DNA of 46,750 nt from Candidatus Methylomirabilota bacterium (GTDB lineage: Bacteria > Methylomirabilota > Methylomirabilia > Rokubacteriales > CSP1-6), in the NCBI GenBank assembly GCA_035315345.1, contig DATFYA010000195.1:1-46750 (forward strand). The letters are read 5' to 3'. Shown here in pieces: positions 41,999 through 46,750 of this stretch; positions within the stretch are counted from its first letter, which is position 1; each line of letters starts with the position of its first letter. The translations under genes and the position numbers were made by a program. The notes under the pieces were generated by a model that saw only the letters and a list, made by a program, of their open reading frames with translations, was not told where the DNA came from and ran no database searches.

Positions 41999-44979
41999 TC
42001 CTCGCGCGCGCGCTGGCCCTGGCCTCACTCCTCGTCGCCGCGATCGTCTCCGTCCCGCGCGCCGAGATCACGCTGACGCTGCCCCCGCCCGACGTGGGCG
42101 GGCTGCTCTCGCTGGCGGTGCCGCCGCTGGAAAAGCCGCCGGTGCCGCTGCCCGCGGTGTCGCTGCCGCCGATCCCGCAGGGGATGCCGGAGCTGCCGCC
42201 GGCACCGATGGTGGGCCATCTCGGCGATCGCCCGGTGGCCCCGCTGCCCCCGCCGCGATTCATGGCCTGCAATCCGGTCGGCAGCGTCTTCGGGGTGGCT
42301 TCCGAGCTGATCGAGTGCGGGCGCGCGCGCTACCAGCGCGGCGAGTTCGAGCCGGCGCGCGAAGTGCTGCAGAAGGCGGTGCAGGAGGCCACCGAGCGCG
42401 CGCAGATCCGCGAGGCGCGCTACTGGCTCGGCGAGACGCTGCTGCGGATGAACCAGCCCGCCGACGCCGAGCGCCTGATGGTCCAGGTGAGCCAGGACGA
42501 CCCCCGCGGCGAGCTCGGTCTCTTCGCGACCCATGAGCTGGGCTGGGTCTCGCTCGAGCTGGGCAAGCCGGATCGCGCGCTCACCGCCTTCGACACCGTG
42601 CTGAAGTCCGGCGCTCCGCCGGTGCTGATTCCCTACGCCCGACACGGCCGAGCGCTCGCTCTCTACGGGCTCAAGCGTTACGGCGAGGCGCGCGAGACGT
42701 GGCTCGGCCTCATGAACCAGAGCGCGCCGCGCTCGGTCGCGTGGGAGGGCACGTTCTGGCTGGGCGACACCCTCGGGCGGCTCGGCGACTATCGCGGCGC
42801 GGTGCAGCGCCTTCAGACCTTCGTCTCCGGCGGGCCGCAGGTGCTGATCGACAGCGGCCTGCTGCGCCTCGGCTGGTGGACGCGCGCGGGCGGTCAGCCG
42901 CTCGAGGCGGTGAAGACGTATCGCGGGATGCTCTCGGCGTATCCGCAGTCGAAGGAGGCGCCGTGGGCGCGCGCCGGGCTCGTGCAGGCGCTCCTCGATC
43001 TCGACGACTTCCCGGGGGCTCTCGACGAGGCCAAGAAGCTCGAGCAGACGAACCGCAGCGGGCCCCTGGTGACTCCGACGCGGCTCCTGCTGAGCCGCTG
43101 GGCCGCCGAAAAGGGCAAGGTCGAGGAGGCCCGCGAGATCAACGACGACCTGCTCGCCCGCAATCTCGATCCGGCCACGCGCTCGTACGTGCTGCTGCTG
43201 AGCGCGGAGGCCAGCCGTCTGGGCGGGCAGGCCTCCGACGCGCGCGACCGCTTCCAGCTCGTGCGCAACGCGCCCGGCTCGCCCGCGCTCGGCGCCTACG
43301 CCACGCTGCGGCTGGCCCAGCTCGACTTCGACACGCGCGAGTTCGCGCAGGCGCGCGACTCGGCCCGCAAGCTGCAAGGCGACAGCGCGGTGCCCGCCGA
43401 GATCCGCGCCGCCGCGCTGGTGCTGGGCGGCGAGGCCGCCTACTGGGCGCGCGACTACGCGCAGGCCGCTCAGGCGTACGGCGCCTTCCTGGCCAATCAC
43501 GGCTCCTATCCGCAGGCGCCGGTGGCGGGCCTCGCGCTCGGCTGGGCCGAGCTGCGTGGCGGCAAGCCGGACGCGGCGCGCCAGCGCTGGACCCGGTTCG
43601 CCCAGCAATCGCAGAGCGATCCGCGCGCTCCCGAGGCCCTGGTGCTCGCCGCGGACCTGGCCGGCCGCGCCGGAGACTGGGCAGACGCGCAGACCCTGCT
43701 CGATCAGGTCGTGGACCGCTATCCCAACAGCCCGTACGCCGAGGTGGCCACGCTGAATCGCTCGATCCTCGCGGTGCGCGGCGGCCGGGCCGCCGACGCG
43801 CTGCCCGAGCTCGGACGGCTGGTGCAGCGGGGCTCGGTGTCGCCGTACGTGAGCCGCGCGCGGGTCGCGCGCGGCGCCGCGCTCCTGGCGACCGGCAAGC
43901 CGGCGGACGCCGAGCGCGACTTCCAGGCCGCGCTGAGCCTGGGCGAGACCGGCATCGCCCATCTGGGGCTCGGCAGTGCGCACGCGGCGCGCCAGCAGTG
44001 GGACGCGGCGATTCGCGATTTCACCAACGCCCGCGACGCCGGCGGCCCCGTCACCACCGCCGCGAGCTACGGGCTCGCCGCGGTCCTCTTCAACCAGCGC
44101 AAGACCGCGGAGTTCAAGCAGATCGCCACGCCGCTCGTCGCGGGGCCGGCGGATCCGGTCACCACGCCGCGGCTGATCCACGGCCTGGCCGTGGTGGCCG
44201 CCGAGGAGAAGCGCTGGCCCGACGCGCGGACGCTGACGCTGCGGCTGGTCGATCAGTACCCGAAGTATCCGGGCACGCCCGCCGCGCTGTCGACCCTGGC
44301 CGCCGCGGCCGCGCAGGGCGAGGAGTGGACCCTCTCGCGCGACATGTACGCCAAGCTCGGCGAGCGCTACCCGGACAGCGCGGCCGGCACCGGCAACCGC
44401 CTCGACTACGCCGAGGCCCTGCTCCGCACCGGCGCGGCCGCGGAGGCGAAGCGCACGCTCGAGCCCGCGGCCGGCGGCGGCCAGGCGCAATCACCGCGGG
44501 CCGCCATGCTGATGGCGGAGGCGCAGGAGGCCACCGGCGACCGCGCCGGCGCGCTCGATGCCTATGCGCGCGCGGTCGCCTCCGCGGCCAATCCGAAGGA
44601 GAAGGCGGTGGGGCTACTGGGGCAGGGACGCCTCCTGGCCGCCGACGGCAAGTGGAACGATGCGCGCCCGCTCCTCGAGCAGGCGCTCGACGCCGCCGAG
44701 GGCTCGATGGCCTCGGAGGCGGCCTACCGCCTCGGCGAGGGCTATCGCGCCACCGGCAAGACGCAGGATGCGGCGGACATGTACCTGACCGCCGCGTATC
44801 TCGGCGACGATTCCTCGTGGAGCCGTCGGGCGCTGGTGGCGGCGGGCAACGCGTTCGCCGCGCTCAAGCAGAAGGACGCCGCGGTGATCGTATACCGGAA
44901 GGTGCTCGCCATGTCCGGCGTCGAGCCCGAGCTGACCGAGGCCGCGCGCAAAGGCCTCCGCGCCCTCGGCGCCAGCTAG
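41995..44979 (+). CDS. large exported TPR-repeat protein with Pro-rich N-terminal region
   Basis: A 994-residue protein from the ATG overlapping the preceding stop. A signal peptide (LALASLLVAAIVSVPRA) is followed by about 70 Pro-rich residues, then a Cys-containing segment (MACNPVGSVF, LIECGRARY) and some 20 TPR-like units through to the end. Examples are YQRGEFEPAREVLQKAV, ELGKPDRALTAFDTVL, AARDYAQAAQAYGAFLAN-type and RATGKTQDAADMYLTAAYLG. The repeats continue without enzymatic domains, so a scaffold in the periplasm or on the outer membrane is likely. It forms a two-gene operon with the smaller TPR protein. A REP-like palindrome lies just after its stop. Confidence 0.8.
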   Translation: MILARALALASLLVAAIVSVPRAEITLTLPPPDVGGLLSLAVPPLEKPPVPLPAVSLPPIPQGMPELPPAPMVGHLGDRPVAPLPPPRFMACNPVGSVFGVASELIECGRARYQRGEFEPAREVLQKAVQEATERAQIREARYWLGETLLRMNQPADAERLMVQVSQDDPRGELGLFATHELGWVSLELGKPDRALTAFDTVLKSGAPPVLIPYARHGRALALYGLKRYGEARETWLGLMNQSAPRSVAWEGTFWLGDTLGRLGDYRGAVQRLQTFVSGGPQVLIDSGLLRLGWWTRAGGQPLEAVKTYRGMLSAYPQSKEAPWARAGLVQALLDLDDFPGALDEAKKLEQTNRSGPLVTPTRLLLSRWAAEKGKVEEAREINDDLLARNLDPATRSYVLLLSAEASRLGGQASDARDRFQLVRNAPGSPALGAYATLRLAQLDFDTREFAQARDSARKLQGDSAVPAEIRAAALVLGGEAAYWARDYAQAAQAYGAFLANHGSYPQAPVAGLALGWAELRGGKPDAARQRWTRFAQQSQSDPRAPEALVLAADLAGRAGDWADAQTLLDQVVDRYPNSPYAEVATLNRSILAVRGGRAADALPELGRLVQRGSVSPYVSRARVARGAALLATGKPADAERDFQAALSLGETGIAHLGLGSAHAARQQWDAAIRDFTNARDAGGPVTTAASYGLAAVLFNQRKTAEFKQIATPLVAGPADPVTTPRLIHGLAVVAAEEKRWPDARTLTLRLVDQYPKYPGTPAALSTLAAAAAQGEEWTLSRDMYAKLGERYPDSAAGTGNRLDYAEALLRTGAAAEAKRTLEPAAGGGQAQSPRAAMLMAEAQEATGDRAGALDAYARAVASAANPKEKAVGLLGQGRLLAADGKWNDARPLLEQALDAAEGSMASEAAYRLGEGYRATGKTQDAADMYLTAAYLGDDSSWSRRALVAAGNAFAALKQKDAAVIVYRKVLAMSGVEPELTEAARKGLRALGAS

Positions 44980-44989
44980 CCATGCTTCC

Positions 44990-45012
44990 CCCTCTCCCCT
45001 CAGGGGAGAGGG
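44990..45012. repeat. REP-like palindrome CCCTCTCCCC/GGGGAGAGGG
   Basis: A ten-base perfect stem around TCA lies between two convergent genes, followed by CCGGGGCGAGGGG. This palindrome plus G-rich tail is a widespread dispersed repeat type in GC-rich genomes. Here the loop and stem contain the stop codon (TCA on the plus strand, TGA on the minus) of the peroxiredoxin-like gene. It could also terminate the TPR operon. A related shorter version occurs at 27814-27836. Confidence 0.65.
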
Positions 45013-45572
45013 CCGGGGCGAGGGGCGGCCAGAGCCGGAATCGCCGCCACCGCCGCATCCAGATCCGCGTGGTCTCCCGCGTAGCGATCGCGCCACTCGA
45101 AGTGCACGCGATCGCCGGGGCCCAGCACGAAGGTGCCGCCCTGCTGGATGATGTCGCCCTGGCGGCCGGTCTGCCGGTGTCCCTGCGCGACCGCGCGCAC
45201 CGCCTTCAGCACCGCGAGCGGATGATAGGTGCTACCCCGGCTGTGCTCGAGCCCCGCGGCCCGGAACGCGCGCAGCGACGGGTCCACGAGGAGCGGCCCG
45301 GCGTAGCCGGTCGCCGCGCGGAAGCCCGCGATGTGCTCGGAGCGCGAGGGGCCGACCACCACGAGGCTGGCCGAGCGGCGCTCGATCTCGGGCAGCCGAC
45401 GCAACAAGCCGGCGACCTGCTGGCGACAGAAGAGGCAGCCGAGATGCCGGACGAGCGCGAGGACGACCGGGCGCTTCGCCCAGAAGTCGCCGAGCCGCAC
45501 CGCGGCGGAGCGCTCGTCGAGGACCGAGACCTGGCCCAGCGCGGCCGCGAGCAGATCGTCCATGGCCTGCAT
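45000..45572 (-). CDS. peroxiredoxin-like (AhpC/TSA family) protein
   Basis: A 190-residue thioredoxin-fold protein starting at ATG 45572; a second ATG nine bases later is possible. After a short N-terminal strand region, VVLALVRHLGCLFCRQQVAGL carries a CxxC motif at the thioredoxin position. Then come SLVVVGPSRSEHIAGFRAATG, PLLVDPSLRAFRAAGL and a C-terminal QQGGTFVLGPGDRVHFEWRDRYAGDH. This pattern matches the PRXL2/AhpC-TSA-2 group, predicted cytosolic redox proteins of unclear substrate. The last residues (PRPGPLP and the stop) are read from the REP-like palindrome, so the C-terminus may have been changed by repeat insertion. Confidence 0.82.
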   Translation of the reverse strand: MQAMDDLLAAALGQVSVLDERSAAVRLGDFWAKRPVVLALVRHLGCLFCRQQVAGLLRRLPEIERRSASLVVVGPSRSEHIAGFRAATGYAGPLLVDPSLRAFRAAGLEHSRGSTYHPLAVLKAVRAVAQGHRQTGRQGDIIQQGGTFVLGPGDRVHFEWRDRYAGDHADLDAAVAAIPALAAPRPGPLP

Positions 45573-45594
45573 TGTAACCGGCCGCCATTGTAAC
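45570..45594. repeat. direct repeat CATTGTAAC, two copies 16 bases apart
   Basis: CATTGTAAC occurs at 45570-45578 and 45586-45594 between the divergent peroxiredoxin-like and oxidoreductase genes. The first copy contains a -35-like TTGTAA for the plus strand. Read on the minus strand the second copy gives TACAAT, a -10-like hexamer for the peroxiredoxin gene. The spacing of about 1.5 helical turns is compatible with paired binding sites or simply a duplicated promoter element. Confidence 0.4.
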
Positions 45595-45600
45595 TAGAAT
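45572..45600 (+). promoter_or_regulatory. promoter of the aldehyde ferredoxin oxidoreductase gene
   Basis: TTGTAA (45572-45577) and TAGAAT (45595-45600) are separated by exactly 17 bases. The -10 matches consensus at five of six positions. The ATG lies 11 bases after the -10, so the leader would be only a few bases long and no ribosome site fits, again suggesting leaderless translation. Confidence 0.5.
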
Positions 45601-45611
45601 GATCCGCGCAC

Positions 45612-46750
45612 ATGATCGCCCGGGGCTACGGCGGCCGCATTCTCTTCGTCGACGTCACCGACGGCCGGAGCCGGATCGAGCCGGTCACCGACGACATGGC
45701 CCGCGCCCTCCTGGGCGGCAACGGCTTCGCGGCGCGCCTGCTGCTCGATCACGTGCCCGCCGGCGTGGATGCCTACGACGAGGCGAACGCGGTGGTCTTC
45801 GCGGTCGGTCCCATAACCGATACCACCGTGCCCGGCAACAGCCGCGCCTGCGTGGCCTCGAAGTCGCCGCTCACCGGGCTCTTCTTCGACTCCACCTTCG
45901 GCGGCCGGTTCCCCGCCACCATGAAGCGCACCGGCTTCGACGCGATCGTGATCACCGGCCGCGCCGCCGAGCCGGTGTACGTGAAGGTGACCGAGGCCGG
46001 GGTGGAGATCCGCCCCGCCCGCGAGCTCTGGGGGCAGACCACGCGCGACACGGTGCAGGCCGTCCACGCCATCGAGGGCGGCGACGCCGACGTGATGGCG
46101 ATCGGGCCCGGCGGCGAGAACCTCGTGCGCTTCGCGGCGATGGGCACCTACTGGAAGAACCGCGAGGCCTTCGCGGGCCGCGGCGGCATCGCGGCGGTGC
46201 TGGGCAGCAAGCGGGTCAAGGCACTGGTGGTGGCGGGCGCGCGCAAGACCGAGCTGGCCGACGCGCCCGCGCTGAAGGCGCTGCTCGAGCAGCAGCGCGA
46301 GCCGCTCAAGACCGGGACCAAGGCGCTCTCCGTCTACGGGACGCCGTTCCTGGTCAAGCCGATCAACACCCTCGGCGCGCTCGGCTCGTACAACCTCCGC
46401 CAGGAGGTCTTCGCCGACGCGATGGCCATCTCGGGCGAGGAGATGCACGCGCACTTCCACGACCGCGACACCACGTGCCTGAAGTGCCCGGTGGCGTGCG
46501 GCAAGCAATACGAGGTCCGGGAGGGCGAGCTGGCCGGCCTGAAGGCGAAGATGCCAGAGTACGAGACGATCTTCGCGTTCGGCTCCATGCTCGGCAACGG
46601 CCACGCCGGCTCGCTCGCCCGGGCCAACGACCTGTGCGATCTGCTCGGGCTCGACACCATCAGCATGGGCGTCACGCTCGCCTTCGTCTGCGAGGCGCTC
46701 GAGCGCGGCTGGCTCTCCGAGCGAGACCTCGGCGTGCCGTTCGGCTGGGG
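45612..46750 (+). CDS. aldehyde ferredoxin oxidoreductase (tungsten-type), N-terminal part
   Basis: An open frame from the ATG at 45612 to the window edge (379 residues visible; full members have about 600). It opens with ARGYGGRILFVDVTDGRSRIE, the typical AOR start, then LLGGNGFAARLLLDHVP, VFAVGPITDTTVPGNSRACV, SKSPLTGLFFDSTFGG and GRGGIAAVLGSKRVKALVV. The iron-sulfur cluster ligands appear in TTCLKCPVACGKQYE, and the later Cys in NDLCDLLGLDTISMG. Such enzymes oxidise aldehydes to acids with a tungsto-bispterin cofactor and ferredoxin. The substrate is unknown. The strong antisense open frame here is a shadow. Confidence 0.92.
   Translation, partial: MIARGYGGRILFVDVTDGRSRIEPVTDDMARALLGGNGFAARLLLDHVPAGVDAYDEANAVVFAVGPITDTTVPGNSRACVASKSPLTGLFFDSTFGGRFPATMKRTGFDAIVITGRAAEPVYVKVTEAGVEIRPARELWGQTTRDTVQAVHAIEGGDADVMAIGPGGENLVRFAAMGTYWKNREAFAGRGGIAAVLGSKRVKALVVAGARKTELADAPALKALLEQQREPLKTGTKALSVYGTPFLVKPINTLGALGSYNLRQEVFADAMAISGEEMHAHFHDRDTTCLKCPVACGKQYEVREGELAGLKAKMPEYETIFAFGSMLGNGHAGSLARANDLCDLLGLDTISMGVTLAFVCEALERGWLSERDLGVPFGW

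Noticed and set aside
42025-44490. Long minus-strand open frame opposite the large TPR gene
   Set aside because: No recognisable domain; the plus strand shows regular TPR units, a signal peptide and coupling to the gene upstream.
45594-46604. Minus-strand open frame at the right end
   Set aside because: The plus strand, open to the window edge, encodes clear aldehyde ferredoxin oxidoreductase motifs.

Overview
The window is GC-rich, densely packed bacterial DNA from a diderm (TonB, a TonB-dependent receptor and outer-membrane-type genes) with a pilus retraction ATPase. Gene content and style (many GTG starts, four-base start/stop overlaps, a tungsten-type aldehyde ferredoxin oxidoreductase, a pyruvoyl arginine decarboxylase, NMT1-like binding protein) suggest an uncultured soil or groundwater lineage such as Rokubacteria/Methylomirabilota. 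That placement is an inference from gene style, not a measured phylogeny. No rRNA, tRNA, CRISPR array, complete insertion sequence or prophage was recognised.

Layout. Positions 1-6.8 kb: the end of a CopD-type membrane protein converges on a seven-gene minus-strand operon: His-rich membrane protein, TonB, TonB-dependent receptor, BNR/sialidase-fold protein, two CopC-like proteins and a small c-type cytochrome. A NikR-like ribbon-helix-helix regulator is divergent, and an imperfect palindrome lies between them. This looks like an envelope system for copper or another transition metal. Positions 6.8-10.5 kb: rimO, pgpA, a CinA-like protein with a decayed N-terminal domain, and thpR. Positions 10.5-17.2 kb: recA interrupted by a complete 356-residue intein with a LAGLIDADG-type endonuclease, then pilT, recX and alaS. 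Positions 17.2-26.6 kb: a tightly overlapping run of a molybdopterin oxidoreductase, HAD protein, nucleotidyltransferase, ATP-grasp protein, class III aminotransferase, Gfo/Idh dehydrogenase, a CDP-alcohol phosphotransferase with a degenerate nucleotidyltransferase domain, and a CopD-like membrane protein. It is the best candidate in the window for an undescribed pathway, probably a phosphodiester-linked headgroup or solute.

Positions 26.6-32.3 kb: an RlmI-like methyltransferase and a full polyamine locus. Pyruvoyl arginine decarboxylase, agmatinase and a coupled SAM methyltransferase lie on the minus strand, with speD, speE and maf on the plus strand. The 324-bp divergent region holds a striking AT-rich palindrome. 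Positions 32.2-37 kb: a binding protein coupled to murG, then ddl and rarA. Positions 37-39.2 kb: an autoregulated-looking GntR operon (small basic protein, GntR regulator, 48-residue CBS remnant, HAD phosphatase lacking a canonical start) with an operator over its -10 box. Positions 39.3-40.5 kb: a KdpC with an internal deletion and a KdpD-like DUF4118 fragment, without KdpA or KdpB. Positions 40.6-45 kb: two coupled exported TPR proteins. Positions 45-46.75 kb: a peroxiredoxin-like protein whose stop codon lies in a REP-like palindrome, divergent from an aldehyde ferredoxin oxidoreductase that runs off the end.
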